Source: JAKFYM01 sp964416595
Lineage (GTDB): Bacteria > Bdellovibrionota > UBA1018 > CAIPTA01
NCBI GenBank assembly: GCA_964416595.1
Contig: CAYQES010000002.1
Coordinates: forward strand, 114,384-178,383
Direction: 5' to 3'
DNA length: 64,000 nucleotides
Numbering within the stretch: position 1 is the first letter of the stretch; each line of letters opens with the position of its first letter. Below the pieces are notes generated by a model, which was not told the DNA's origin, made no database searches, and saw nothing but the letters and a program-made list of their open reading frames with translations. Position numbers and translations under genes: made by a program. Below, in pieces: positions 15,795 to 24,800 of the stretch.

Positions 15795-17156
15795 ATGCCT
15801 AAGGCGCCAAAATTAGACTCTAATCAGCTATGGGAAAAAGCGCGGATCGCCCTGCGGATGGGGGTAAAGCGAGGTAGTGAGCTTACCCAGGCATTGCAGA
15901 TCAGCCAGCCAAAATTGTCTCTCTTTTTAAAAGACCACAAAGAAGAATTGTTTATTTCGGGAAAAACTAAAAACGCTACTTATGCGTTACCGCGGGTAAT
16001 TCCAGGGCTACCGTCTCAAATAAACGTATATGCTATTGATGCCAAGGGAAAGGCTATGAAGGCCGGTATTTTGACCCCCATTTTTCCTGGAGAATCCTTT
16101 CATTGGGAGAGCAAAGAGAAGGGGGAGTCTAAGTTTTATTCTGGGTTGCCGTATTTTTTAGAAGACTTGCGTCCGGGAGGCTATTTGGGCGCCTTTCTTC
16201 CGCGCCTCTACCCGGAACTAGAAGCGCCACAGGATATTACCAAGTGGAGCACGGATCATTGTTTGCGTTATTTGACCCGCTACGGCTCGGATCTCATCGG
16301 CAATTTCATATTAGGAGAAGGCGCATACTCTCGCTTCCAAGAGCAGCAAGAGAAAACAGTTCCGATTCCTTTAAAGAAGCGTTTCATGCGTTATGAGGAA
16401 TCGGCCAGTGATGTTTTGGCTCTTGGAGATCCCGGTTCGTCGGCGGCGGGGGAGCAGCCTAAGTTTCTAACCACAAAAGAACCTAATACTAAAGTGATCG
16501 TAAAATTTTCTCCGCGCAAAGAAGATGCGCGCGCGCGCCGGCAAGCTGATTTACTTTGGTGCGAGGATTTGGCATTGCGGGTGTTGCAAGCCAGAGGATT
16601 TGCTGTGGCATTAGGGGAAATATTGGATAATAAAGTGCGCACTTTTTTAGAATTGGAGCGCTTTGACCGTGTTGGCAGGCAGGGCCGGCGAGGTCTCGTT
16701 TCTCTACGAGCTTTAGATTTAGAGTTTGTGGGAAAAGGCGAAGGCTGGAGTGCAGTGAGTGAAGTGCTGTGGAAATTGAAAAAGATTTCTACTGATGATT
16801 TTATAAAAATTCAGTGCCTTGATCTCTTCGGAAAGCTTATCGCCAATAGCGACCGCCACTTGGGGAATCTTTCTTTCTTTATCGAGGCAGAAGAAAAATT
16901 TAGTTTGGCTCCCGTGTATGACATGTTGCCAATGCTCTACAATCCAAAAATAGAGGTAGTAGACCGCGAATTCACACCACCACGGCCAACGCCATCCCAG
17001 GCAGAAGCTTGGCGAGTTGCTTTGCCTGCCGCCATAGAATTCTGGGAATTGGCCAGTGAACATAAATCCATTACAGCGCAGTTTCGCAGTATCGCTAAAA
17101 AAAATCATAGAAGCTTATTGCAATTAGAATCTATGGTGGAGGATCTCCCTGAATGA
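15795..17156 (+). CDS. HipA-family Ser/Thr kinase with fused N-terminal HTH (YjjJ/HipH type)
   Basis: 453 aa. Residues 1-70 look like a winged-helix DNA-binding domain (GSELTQALQISQPKLSLFL). The HipA kinase core follows: glycine-rich phosphate loop GDPGSSAAGEQPKF (211-224), ATP lysine in VKFSP (Lys237), catalytic loop ANSDRHLGN (Asp353, Asn358) and metal Asp in APVYDMLPM (Asp376). HipA kinases phosphorylate proteins such as aminoacyl-tRNA synthetases to arrest growth. Here no separate HipB antitoxin is encoded; the fused HTH resembles E. coli YjjJ/HipH. All catalytic residues are present, so it should be active. The AT-rich promoter with an inverted repeat, and the neighbouring broken genes, suggest a horizontally moved locus. 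Confidence 0.88.
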   Translation: MPKAPKLDSNQLWEKARIALRMGVKRGSELTQALQISQPKLSLFLKDHKEELFISGKTKNATYALPRVIPGLPSQINVYAIDAKGKAMKAGILTPIFPGESFHWESKEKGESKFYSGLPYFLEDLRPGGYLGAFLPRLYPELEAPQDITKWSTDHCLRYLTRYGSDLIGNFILGEGAYSRFQEQQEKTVPIPLKKRFMRYEESASDVLALGDPGSSAAGEQPKFLTTKEPNTKVIVKFSPRKEDARARRQADLLWCEDLALRVLQARGFAVALGEILDNKVRTFLELERFDRVGRQGRRGLVSLRALDLEFVGKGEGWSAVSEVLWKLKKISTDDFIKIQCLDLFGKLIANSDRHLGNLSFFIEAEEKFSLAPVYDMLPMLYNPKIEVVDREFTPPRPTPSQAEAWRVALPAAIEFWELASEHKSITAQFRSIAKKNHRSLLQLESMVEDLPE

Positions 17157-17228
17157 AAGAGGGTTTAAATAATATATACGGCAAAGTTATTTTTATTAGC
17201 TGGATGTAGGTACGGGCGCAGGATTTAT

Positions 17229-17363
17229 GATCAGTAAAAATTTCTTTTGCTCTGCCCGCTCGAATTGCTTTTTTAGGAGCGTTTATTTATTTGAGCGGCT
17301 CTTGGTCAAGCGCCCAATTTGTATTTTCTTTCCGTGGTGATCGTTACGAGAGTAGAGCTCGCT
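17229..17363 (+). pseudogene. Possible broken short secreted ORF
   Basis: A frame opening after a stop at 17227 lacks a start codon but encodes a hydrophobic, signal-like stretch (FALPARIAFLGAFIYLSGSW) followed by SSAQFVFSFRGDRYESRAR and a stop near 17363. A nearby ATG (17228) is in another frame and would need a one-base shift. It could be the 5' remnant of a secreted protein gene. Evidence is weak. The remainder of the 220-base gap shows nothing else. Confidence 0.2.
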
Positions 17364-17377
17364 GAATTGTCTGCTAC

Positions 17378-18184
17378 CTAGCGCAATAGCTCATGGGTGT
17401 ATTCTTCGTCTGATTTCCAAGGCGGTGAGTTTCCTAGTTCAGCATAAGGATCCCGTTTTAAGTCTAATAATCTCTGCCATTCTAGTTGTAGGAAAATGGC
17501 TGCATCTTTTAGGGCTTGTTTTTCTTTATCCTCAGTTTCCGTATTACAGGAACTATTAGGATCGTAAGTTCCCGATTGGCAGATGGCCACTTCTAGTTCA
17601 TAAATATTTGGATTCATGCGCTCTAGCCACCTATCCAATGGGAGCGCTTTTTTAGGTTCAATGGCGGGATCGAGAACATATTTTTGACCCTGTATTTCCA
17701 CTACGGACGCTACATGGAACCACCAAGTCACTCTTCCGTTTTGTGAATTGGGGGTGGCCACATTTAAATTCCCAAACACGAAAATTTTACTGGGTACTGG
17801 TATCTTCAAACCTTTGGCCGAACGGTTTACTAGTTCGGCCCGGGCGAAGCAACCGTCGTCGGGATAAAGCCAAGAAATTCTACGGGCCATTCTTCCACTA
17901 GTTGGAGATATGAGCCAACGGTGATCCCGTAATATGTTGAAGTGACTGTCTAGTATATCCTTGTTCCATGTGGCCACCAAAGGTAGCTCATGTTCATTGG
18001 TGTATTTTTCCGCCACGACCAAAGCCGAATCGCTATAAAACCGCAGACCGGTTTGCCCCAGAAATCGGGCTTTGTATTCTAAATAAGATTTTCCAGGTTT
18101 CCTTTTGGCAGAAATATGGGGGCTTGCGTTCGCTAAAGCCAAAGTGCCAAATGCAAAAAAGACGGCAAAAACTTTTAGCAACAT
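17378..18184 (-). CDS. Secreted protein-glutaminase-like protein
   Basis: 268 aa with a signal peptide (about residues 1-20, AFGTLALANA). The core matches the protein-glutaminase (protein deamidase) family: YPDDGCFARAELV with catalytic Cys112, FVFGNLNVATPN (a conserved structural strand), WWFHVASVVEIQG with His157, and KYVLDPAIEP with Asp172, giving the Cys-His-Asp triad in papain-like order. Known members deamidate glutamine side chains in proteins or use the fold for transglutamination. The C-terminal 80 residues are an extra helical region ending EEYTHELLR. It faces away from the HipA-like gene and toward no partner. The family call is from motif recall; the substrate is unknown. Confidence 0.72.
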   Translation of the reverse strand: MLLKVFAVFFAFGTLALANASPHISAKRKPGKSYLEYKARFLGQTGLRFYSDSALVVAEKYTNEHELPLVATWNKDILDSHFNILRDHRWLISPTSGRMARRISWLYPDDGCFARAELVNRSAKGLKIPVPSKIFVFGNLNVATPNSQNGRVTWWFHVASVVEIQGQKYVLDPAIEPKKALPLDRWLERMNPNIYELEVAICQSGTYDPNSSCNTETEDKEKQALKDAAIFLQLEWQRLLDLKRDPYAELGNSPPWKSDEEYTHELLR

Positions 18185-18261
18185 GATCCAAGACCCTAAG
18201 GTTTTAAGAAGGGATGCTTGTACAGCAGGGGGCGGGATAGAGCTATATAGTTTTTTTAGTC

Positions 18262-18630
18262 TTACATTTTTACGATAGGCTTAAATCCACCCCAGAACAT
18301 ACGCATTCCATCAAACGGCATATTATCCGGCCCCATATTGCTTAAACGGGGATCCGCCATCACTTTTTTCATCACTCGATCCCGGTGAGCGCGAGATTTA
18401 TAGGTGGCCCAGGAGAAGAAAACCACTTCACCTTTTTTGAGCTTCACGCTTTGTGGAAAGGAAGTTACTTTGCCGGGTTTCACATCATCCGCCACGCACT
18501 CCACATAATCAATGGCGCCGTGATCCCGCCAAACTTTGCCGGCCAGCTTAGCTATTTTTTTATACTTGTTAATGTTTTTACGGGGAATAGGAAGGATGAA
18601 TCCGTCTACATAACCATATTTTTTTTTCAT
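18262..18630 (-). CDS. DUF1428 family protein (YbaA-like)
   Basis: 122 aa. The family signature is clear: YVDGFILPIPRKN, YKKIAKLAGKVWRDHGAIDYVECVADDV, VVFFSWATYKSRAHRDRVMKKVMADPR, then MPFDGMRMFWGGFKPIV. The fold is a dimeric alpha-beta barrel like the EthD/antibiotic-monooxygenase group. Function is unknown. It lies 9 bases downstream of the SRPBCC gene on the same strand, a pairing that is common for stress or solvent-response genes. Confidence 0.9.
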   Translation of the reverse strand: MKKKYGYVDGFILPIPRKNINKYKKIAKLAGKVWRDHGAIDYVECVADDVKPGKVTSFPQSVKLKKGEVVFFSWATYKSRAHRDRVMKKVMADPRLSNMGPDNMPFDGMRMFWGGFKPIVKM

Positions 18631-18639
18631 ATTTACTCC

Positions 18640-19170
18640 TTAGGTTGTTTCTACGAGGGTTTTTAGCTTCGATAATCCTTTTTCGAACATACTGCCTACA
18701 ACTTTATCCATATTCATGAAAACGCACATTACGCGACCCATGAAAGTATTTTTTCCACGTACGCTCCAGGTTACAACGCTTTGACCCCCCATATTTTTTA
18801 CGGTGTATTCCGCATCTTGCACCATATTCATCGGTTCTTGGTATTCGAGTTTGATCGCCACACGTTGGTTTGGCGTGCTTTCCACAATCGTGGCACTGCC
18901 TGTGCCCAGTTGTTTGCCGCCTGTCCAGCTAGCTTTGGAACCCACGCCCGCATCGGGGCCGGAATATGTCATCTTGGCATCGGGATCTATTTCAAGCCAT
19001 GGTCCCCACCGCTCGGCTAGTTTAGAATTATTGAGATAGGGGAAAATTTTTTCCGGCGCGGCTTGGATCGTGATCTCCCGGGTAATTAAATAATCCGCCG
19101 GTTGCAAAGCCACAGCACCTAAGAACACTACTAGCACTGCAAATAATCCAAACGCGATTTTTCCTAGCAT
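18640..19170 (-). CDS. Membrane-anchored SRPBCC (polyketide cyclase-like) protein
   Basis: 176 aa. An N-terminal hydrophobic anchor (FGLFAVLVVFLGAVAL, residues 7-22) is followed by a START/SRPBCC domain (VLITREITIQAAPEKIFPYLNN onward; WGPWLEIDPDAKMTYSGPD; GSATIVESTPNQRVAIKLEY). Such domains bind small hydrophobic molecules. The ATG follows AAGGAGGGATT. It is operonic with the DUF1428 gene. Confidence 0.85.
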   Translation of the reverse strand: MLGKIAFGLFAVLVVFLGAVALQPADYLITREITIQAAPEKIFPYLNNSKLAERWGPWLEIDPDAKMTYSGPDAGVGSKASWTGGKQLGTGSATIVESTPNQRVAIKLEYQEPMNMVQDAEYTVKNMGGQSVVTWSVRGKNTFMGRVMCVFMNMDKVVGSMFEKGLSKLKTLVETT

Positions 19171-19244
19171 AATCCCTCCTTGTAGGACTGTAAAAAAGTC
19201 TCATTTTTTATTGGGATCCGCAAGTCACTGAAGTATTCAAGCAG

Positions 19245-19595
19245 TTATAGAATGTGGTGTTTTAATTTCTCCATCATCGCCCGGGAAACATCTTCGTGAT
19301 AGAGCCCGTAGGATTCCAGGTACAAACCTTTGATATTATGCGAGCCAGAAGAGATTGCATACAGAATGGATTGGTCGTCGGGATCGGAAGCATTTTCGAA
19401 GCGCACTGCTTCGTCTACCGTGAATTCGTTGGGATAGATTTTCTCTTGGCCACTGTCGATTTCAAAGTGGTCGAATTTTAATACTAGGTTTTTATCATAG
19501 CCTCTTTGGTGCAAATGCTTCATGGCTTCTGTGGGCATGGGCATAAAACCGGTTCCGGCTTTTTGCATGTCGCCAGAGTTTGTTGTTTGTTCCAT
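19245..19595 (-). CDS. Small conserved protein (annotated elsewhere as phosphoribosylpyrophosphate synthetase-like)
   Basis: 116 aa from ATG 19593-19595, preferred to upstream starts because GAGAGG lies just before it and the upstream sequence is basic and unlike a protein N-terminus. The recognisable part is EAMKHLHQRGYDKNLVLKF, IYPNEFTVDEAVRFENASDPDDQSILYAISS, and IKGLYLESYGLYHEDVS. It belongs to a small bacterial family sometimes mislabelled phosphoribosylpyrophosphate synthetase although it has no PRPP synthetase motifs. Function is unknown. It is on the minus strand, divergent from the micropeptide gene. Confidence 0.75.
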   Translation of the reverse strand: MEQTTNSGDMQKAGTGFMPMPTEAMKHLHQRGYDKNLVLKFDHFEIDSGQEKIYPNEFTVDEAVRFENASDPDDQSILYAISSGSHNIKGLYLESYGLYHEDVSRAMMEKLKHHIL

Positions 19596-19700
19596 GAGGT
19601 GCCTCTCTTTCGTTAGATTTTTGCTGTGCTTATGAGTGCATTTTGAGTGCCGGATGGGGAGGCTGCGGCGATTTGCACACCTTTTAACGGCAATGACTTT

Positions 19701-19731
19701 TTGCATCCATCTAGGGAAGGGGTGGTATAAT
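19701..19731 (+). promoter_or_regulatory. Probable promoter of the micropeptide gene
   Basis: TTGCAT (19701-19706) and a consensus TATAAT (19726-19731), spacer 19 bases, about 30 bases upstream of the 19763 start. Confidence 0.45.
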
Positions 19732-19762
19732 TAAGGATCAAGAAATCGCCAAAGGAGGCGCC

Positions 19763-19873
19763 ATGAAAATCCTAGGAATTTTACTTCTTTGTTCCATGTT
19801 GCTCGTGGGCACTTATTCTATTGCACATGAAGAATCTTTTTCTGCTGCTCAATCTGACCAAGAGATGAGGTAG
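19763..19873 (+). CDS. Secreted micropeptide, 36 aa
   Basis: ATG 19763 follows AAAGGAGGCGCC, an ideal ribosome site, and a consensus -10 box lies upstream. The product starts MKILGILLLCSMLLVG with a basic residue and a hydrophobic core, a possible lipobox or signal cleavage region, then a short polar tail (HEESFSAAQSDQEMR) and TAG. The downstream broken acetyltransferase is in the same frame after the stop, which may be chance. Its expression signals are better than those of many neighbours. Family unknown. Confidence 0.5.
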   Translation: MKILGILLLCSMLLVGTYSIAHEESFSAAQSDQEMR

Positions 19874-19885
19874 TGGTTTGCGGAT

Positions 19886-20210
19886 GTGATGTGGAAAAAA
19901 TTTATTGCGGAACGGGATCCACGTTTGAAGGATATTCCTTATTTTTATGAAGAAATGCTCGCGATTTTGGAAAAGGAATCTGCTGGAATTGATTTGCAAC
20001 CAGGTAGAGTGCCCCACACCATGCTCTATGGTTTTATAAATGGCGAAATCATTGATCGGGTGAGTGTGCGGCATGAACTAAACGAGAATTTGCGCCGACG
20101 ACCATACACCTTCTTGGAAGGTGGTAGAGCACTTCGGCGGTAAGTTAGAAGATCGAGTTTGGGACGACGTGGACCAAGAAACCGTCCGTCGCTATTGGAT
20201 TTCCTTATAA
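19886..20210 (+). pseudogene. GNAT acetyltransferase remnant with internal deletion
   Basis: The first part (ATG 19886 to about 20097) encodes the N-terminal half of a predicted acetyltransferase: IPYFYEEMLAILEKESAGI, VPHTMLYGFINGEII, then VRHELNENLRRR. Intact relatives continue here with a GGHIGY strand and the acetyl-CoA loop. Instead the frame changes, and another frame gives the family's C-terminal end (VVEHFGGKLEDR, then RRYWISL, stop at 20208-20210). About 50 codons including the whole acetyl-CoA site are missing and the join is out of frame, so the gene is dead. Confidence 0.7.
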
Positions 20211-20238
20211 ATACTGCTTGATCCCTCTTTGGATAAAG

Positions 20239-20258
20239 TTACTCTATTAGTAGAGTAA
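20239..20258. promoter_or_regulatory. Operator-like palindrome before the 20273 gene
   Basis: TTACTCTA and TAGAGTAA, perfect 8-bp arms around TTAG, followed 5 bases later by AAGGAGG. It probably covers the promoter or transcription start of the gene at 20273. Confidence 0.45.
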
Positions 20259-20272
20259 ACAAGGAGGTTCTT

Positions 20273-20662
20273 TTGAAAACCATCATTTTTAGTTTAGGCA
20301 TTCTCTTTTCCGCCTATGCTTTGGCCGCACCAAATAAATACGACATAAATTTCGACTTGGCCTTGGATGGAAAACACCTTGTTTCTGCCAAAGTAAAGGC
20401 TACAGCGGGGAAGAAAAGCACCTTGGTTCAGGAGAACGATTCCGGAAAGAACATCATTGATCTTGTGGCCACGGAAGAAAATGGAGCTATCTTTATGAAC
20501 TTCACTATCAGTCAAATCGGAAAAAATGGGGAAAAGAAAGTTTTAAGCAAGCCCTCCATAGTGGCTAGAGAAAATGAGCGCGCTAAAATTGAGATGGGCC
20601 AAAATAATAGCGATGCCGAGCATATGTCTTTAAGTGTGTTAGCAAAAAAATCAGCGATGTAG
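20273..20662 (+). CDS. Secreted protein of unknown function
   Basis: 129 aa starting at TTG 20273, supported by AAGGAGG seven bases upstream and a signal peptide straight after it (KTIIFSLGILFSAYALA). The mature 110 residues are Lys/Asn/Glu-rich with beta-strand alternation (KYDINFDLALDGKHL, SAKVKATAGKKSTLV, GAIFMNFTISQIG). No cysteine, no membrane span after the signal. It looks like a small periplasmic beta-sandwich protein; no family recognised. DoxX follows 30 bases later and may be co-transcribed. Confidence 0.65.
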   Translation: MKTIIFSLGILFSAYALAAPNKYDINFDLALDGKHLVSAKVKATAGKKSTLVQENDSGKNIIDLVATEENGAIFMNFTISQIGKNGEKKVLSKPSIVARENERAKIEMGQNNSDAEHMSLSVLAKKSAM

Positions 20663-20692
20663 TGATTCGAAAAACTTATAAGGAGAAATAAA

Positions 20693-21133
20693 ATGCCTAC
20701 AAAATTAAAATGTTTATTCCAGCCTTTGGCTCAACCTACCTGTGCTTCCCTTTCCCTTTTGTTCATTCGACTAGTGATCGGCGTGGCTTTTATGATGCAC
20801 GGCTGGGGAAAAATCCAAAATCCTTTCGCTTGGATGGGTCCAGAGGCGCCAGTTCCCGGATTCTTGCAATTTTTAGCAGCTCTCTCGGAATTTGGCGGAG
20901 GTTTGGCTTGGGTGATTGGCTTTTTGGCACCCTTGGCATCTTTTGGTATCGCTTGCACCATGGCGGTAGCTTTGCACTTTCATATGATTGTGCGTCAGGA
21001 TCCTTTTGTGAACGCTACGGGTGGCCCTTCGTATGAATTGGCTTTGGTGTATTTCGCTGCGGCTCTTTTATTCCTAGGAGTAGGTGTAGGAAAATTTTCT
21101 ATAGACGCTAAAGTGTTCGGTCAGCGGAACTAA
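20693..21133 (+). CDS. DoxX family membrane protein
   Basis: 146 aa, four hydrophobic spans, with the family marks LFIRLVIGVAFMMHGWGKI (span 1), the PVPGFLQFLAALSEFGGGLAWVIGF segment (span 2), and a His-containing third span (VALHFHM). DoxX proteins are small inner-membrane proteins linked to redox or sulfur metabolism in some organisms; function here is unassigned. AAGGAGAAATAAA precedes the ATG. A bidirectional terminator follows. Confidence 0.88.
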   Translation: MPTKLKCLFQPLAQPTCASLSLLFIRLVIGVAFMMHGWGKIQNPFAWMGPEAPVPGFLQFLAALSEFGGGLAWVIGFLAPLASFGIACTMAVALHFHMIVRQDPFVNATGGPSYELALVYFAAALLFLGVGVGKFSIDAKVFGQRN

Positions 21134-21150
21134 GAGTTTCTAGAAAAAGA

Positions 21151-21185
21151 AAACCCTCCCAGAAAATCTTCGGGAGGGTTTTTTA
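21151..21185. terminator. Bidirectional intrinsic terminator
   Basis: AACCCTCCC and GGGAGGGTT arms around AGAAAATCTTC, with TTTTT after it and AAAAA before it. It serves the DoxX gene on the plus strand and the lysine-rich gene on the minus strand. Confidence 0.85.
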
Positions 21186-21200
21186 TTGTCTAAAAATAGA

Positions 21201-21533
21201 CTAGTGGTGGCGGGAGCCGAAGCCGCTGGTGCGGTTTCTTTTAACGTCACTATGTTTTTGCTGAAGGCGCTCTTTATAAAGATCTTGGGGTGGCAAATTC
21301 TTTTTATGCTTCCAAGCTTCTGGATTCGCGGCTTGGGTTTCCGCATTTTTTTGCATTTTAGGAAGAACAAGAACTGATTTTTTTCTCAGTGGGGCTTTAG
21401 TTTTTTTACGGATGCCAGAAGCGGATTTTGCTTTGGTGGCTTTTGCTTTCATTTTTTTGGCTGGTTTGGCTTTTTTTACTGCCTTACCTTTTGTGGTTTT
21501 TTTGCTGGTCTTGCGGGCTTTTTTTGTGGCCAT
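21201..21533 (-). CDS. Lysine-rich histone H1-like protein
   Basis: 110 aa. The first 55 residues are almost entirely Lys, Ala and Thr (MATKKARKTSKKTTKGKAV and so on), like the tails of bacterial histone H1-like and AlgP/HctB-type DNA-binding proteins. The second half is basic but more complex (LPKMQKNAETQAANPEAWK) and ends RTSGFGSRHH. The ATG follows AAGGAG in an A-rich leader. It is probably a nucleoid-associated protein that coats or compacts DNA, or an RNA-binding protein. It converges on DoxX with a shared terminator. Function is inferred from composition only. Confidence 0.72.
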   Translation of the reverse strand: MATKKARKTSKKTTKGKAVKKAKPAKKMKAKATKAKSASGIRKKTKAPLRKKSVLVLPKMQKNAETQAANPEAWKHKKNLPPQDLYKERLQQKHSDVKRNRTSGFGSRHH

Positions 21534-21801
21534 GGAATCTCCTTTTTTTTAAAACTAGGATCTAGTGTAGGGGGGCCAGAGAAATCCTGCAATGGAGGAC
21601 TAGGAGAAAAAAGCGATAGCGGCGGATTGTCTCTGAGAAAATGGGGGATTTTTTATTGGGTAGTAGATCATAAATATGCCTCGTCCCACACTGGTATCGG
21701 TGGCACCAAAGCGGTGGCTGGCCATAGAGCCTTGGAAAGTTGCAAGGCTGGCAATAATGGCGACGGCTTTTTTTGCAAAAACGTTACCTGCGAACAATAA
21801 G

Positions 21802-24800
21802 TTAGTGATGAACCGTGACGGGCACGAGGTATTTAGAATTGGCTTCTGGCCCGTCCGTTGTTAAAACCAAATCTCCTCGAATTCGCGGAGCCGCTTTTTC
21901 TCTCGGTATAAAACCTAAGGGCTCTGTGGCAGATGCTTTCACTAAGAATGCATCTTGGCTGCTATCCCGTAGAACTTCCGCTTTTACTTTACCATCGGGC
22001 ACTTTGATGCCGCTGTAGAATACGTTCACTTCCACTGTAGGATCCACGCTGGCTTTGTTTAAGGTTAAATCAATGGTTTCTATGGCCAGATAAAGGGGTT
22101 TGCCGGCTTCAAAGATCACACTTGGGAAAAGTTTGGTGGCAAAGTCGGAAGCGTCGGGGTGGGCGGCAAAGGCAGGAACAAAATTCTTCCCGTCTTCAGA
22201 GATTGTGTAGAGCATGCTGTCTACGCGTCCGCCAAAGTTTGGAGAGGCTAAGGTTTTATCCCCAAGCTGTATAATGAGAGCAGGCACTTCTGTTTCTCCT
22301 GTGATGGGAGGAGAGATTTTTTTAAAGGTCCAGGTGCCGGGGGCCACTTGCACGGCAGGGAAGTTATCCATAAACGTAAGATCTTGCAGATCTGCATTTA
22401 TTTTAGTGGCTTGGCGGGAAGAATTGAGAACAGTCAAGATGGACTCATGGGGGAGAGAGGAAGCCGCATCCCCAGCAGCGATTTCAATTTTCTGGCTTGC
22501 TAGTTTCATACGGTCAGCCATCAGCATAAGATCGTACTGGGTGGCGCTTGTCCAACGGCCGCTGCTGTTGGATACAGTTACCTCATAGATTCCCGCTTTG
22601 CCTTTAATGTCAGTAGCGAGCTCTAATACAGGATCTTGCATATCAGGCCGGCGGAAGAAAGGGCGGGTATCTACAATGGAATGGCCATCAGGATCATACA
22701 CAGACACAAACAATGTTCCGTTCATGCCCGAAGGAATACCTGCTTTTACCACTAACTTTTCATCCCGGGCCGTAAGGGCTATGGGGTAACGATGGTGCTC
22801 GTTGGGAGCGATGGCTTGTTTTTTCTTGGCGATCGCCGCTGTACGTTTCATGGGGCGAGCATTGATGGAACCAAGATCGAAAGTTTCGGTTTTATCACCG
22901 AGCTGAAGAGGCATTTGCACAAGATCTACAATCGTTTGCAAACGTTCATCCCCTAGCCAAACGGAATAACTCGCCACATAGGTTTTTCCCGCTTCCATTT
23001 TATCTAGTTTGCGCAAGCTTTTGATGGTTTGCGTGAGTGAATTAGAAAGATGGATGTTGGCGGTGGTGCCGTTCTGTGTGGCTTCCCCAGGAACCATGAT
23101 GCTAAAGGGCATATCTTGCGTGAGCTTTTGCACTTTGCCTGTATTGTCTTGCACATCCACATAATCTAAACGCACGCGGATTTCCTCAGAGCGCGCTTTT
23201 AGCATTTCGCTTTCGGCGGCCTCATCGTCGGGAACGAGGGTGAGGGTTATATCTTTTGACGTGGCGATATTTTGGGAACGATCAAAGAGACGATTGGTAG
23301 CATTATTGCCGTTGATGGCAAGATCCACGTAGAGCGTGGGTTTGTTTTGTAATTTTTTTAGTTTTCCTAAGAAGGAATCATAGGCGCCATCTACATTCAC
23401 AAGGCCTCGGCCTTGCTCAGGATCTGTATAATTAGGAAGGCGTTTGGCAGTTTCTTCGAAACTTGCACGCAAAGCTAAAGGTAATTGCAGAAGTGTGATC
23501 GGATTACCTTCTTTTTTCTGGAAGATCTGCTGGAGTTTCTGCTTTTTTAGCTCAGCAAAACTTTCATACTCCGGTGTTTTTTGCGCTAAGGATAATAGGG
23601 CCGCGGCAGCACCTGCCGCTAAGGGCGAAGCCATACTTGTTCCATTAAACATTTCATAGGCGCCGTCGGCGAGAGTGATGGACGAAAGAGCTGATCCCGG
23701 AGCCACAATGCTCGGACGAACTAAACCCGTGAAGGAAGGCCCCACGGTGCTGAAAGCAAAAAGCGCATCTTCGGGATATACAGGCGTGCCCGCATAGTGT
23801 TTTTGGTAGGCGTTTCGGGAAATCGAAGCTCCAACTACCATCGCAGGACCAGAGCTACCTAAATTACTGGTGGAACGGTAGCCTGGGCCCGAATTACCGG
23901 CAGAGATAACAAAAGTGGTACCGAATTTAGCAGAGAGATCCCGGATAAGATAATCCACGGCATCGATTTCATAGGTTTGAGAAGCACCCAGTGAAATATT
24001 CACCACCTCAGGAACGCAGCCATAGGGATTGTAGAAAGTGTCTACTAAAGCTCGAAGGATGGCGGCATCGGTGCAAGTGATACCAGAGCAAACTTTCATG
24101 GACATAATATTCGCTTTCGGCGCTACGCCTTCAAATTTGCCGTTGCTGCCCGCGATAATGCCGGCCACATGGGTTCCGTGCTGCCGGAAATCTGCGCCCA
24201 AGCTAATAAAAGCAGGGGTATGGTCAGGATTTTTTTCGATGAGCACAGGATAAGCGATGGTTCGAGTGCGATTAGGAAATTCCAAAAACACGGGGAGGTT
24301 TGGGGCTTGTTTTCGCCCACACGCTTGAGTGGCGCGGATATCATTGAAATCAGCGATCGGTTGCGACAATTCTTTTTCTGTAAATTTGCCATCACCTTTG
24401 GCGTTTATGTAAGCAACCTGGAGGCCGCTCTCTTTGTGTTTTCCCACGATGGTAGGAAACACATCATTGGTGAGTTTATTTTTATTTAGATCTAGACCCG
24501 CAGTATTCTCGCTAGCAGTTTTTTCTGCGTCTTCTAATTGTGCGGCCATGGCTGCTTCATTGATCAAGGCCACATACACAGGGGCTGTGGGATCTAATCC
24601 TTGAGGCAAAGGAATTTTCACTTGCGGATTTACCACCACAAAGTCCCCTTCTACCTTCACTTGGTTCAGAGCTGTGCGGGTTTCTTGGGTGTGATCCGCC
24701 CAGTACACCATGCGATCTTTTAAGCCGGGGTGGCTAGCATCCACACCAGTATCAATCACGGCCACTGTAATATTTTCGCCCAAACCCTCTCCAGGTTTAC

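Noticed and set aside
21600..21797. 65-aa frame downstream of the S8 protease on the minus strand
   Set aside because: It has a signal-like hydrophobic start but no ribosome site, begins at TTG and abuts the protease stop; no family. Not strong enough to annotate.
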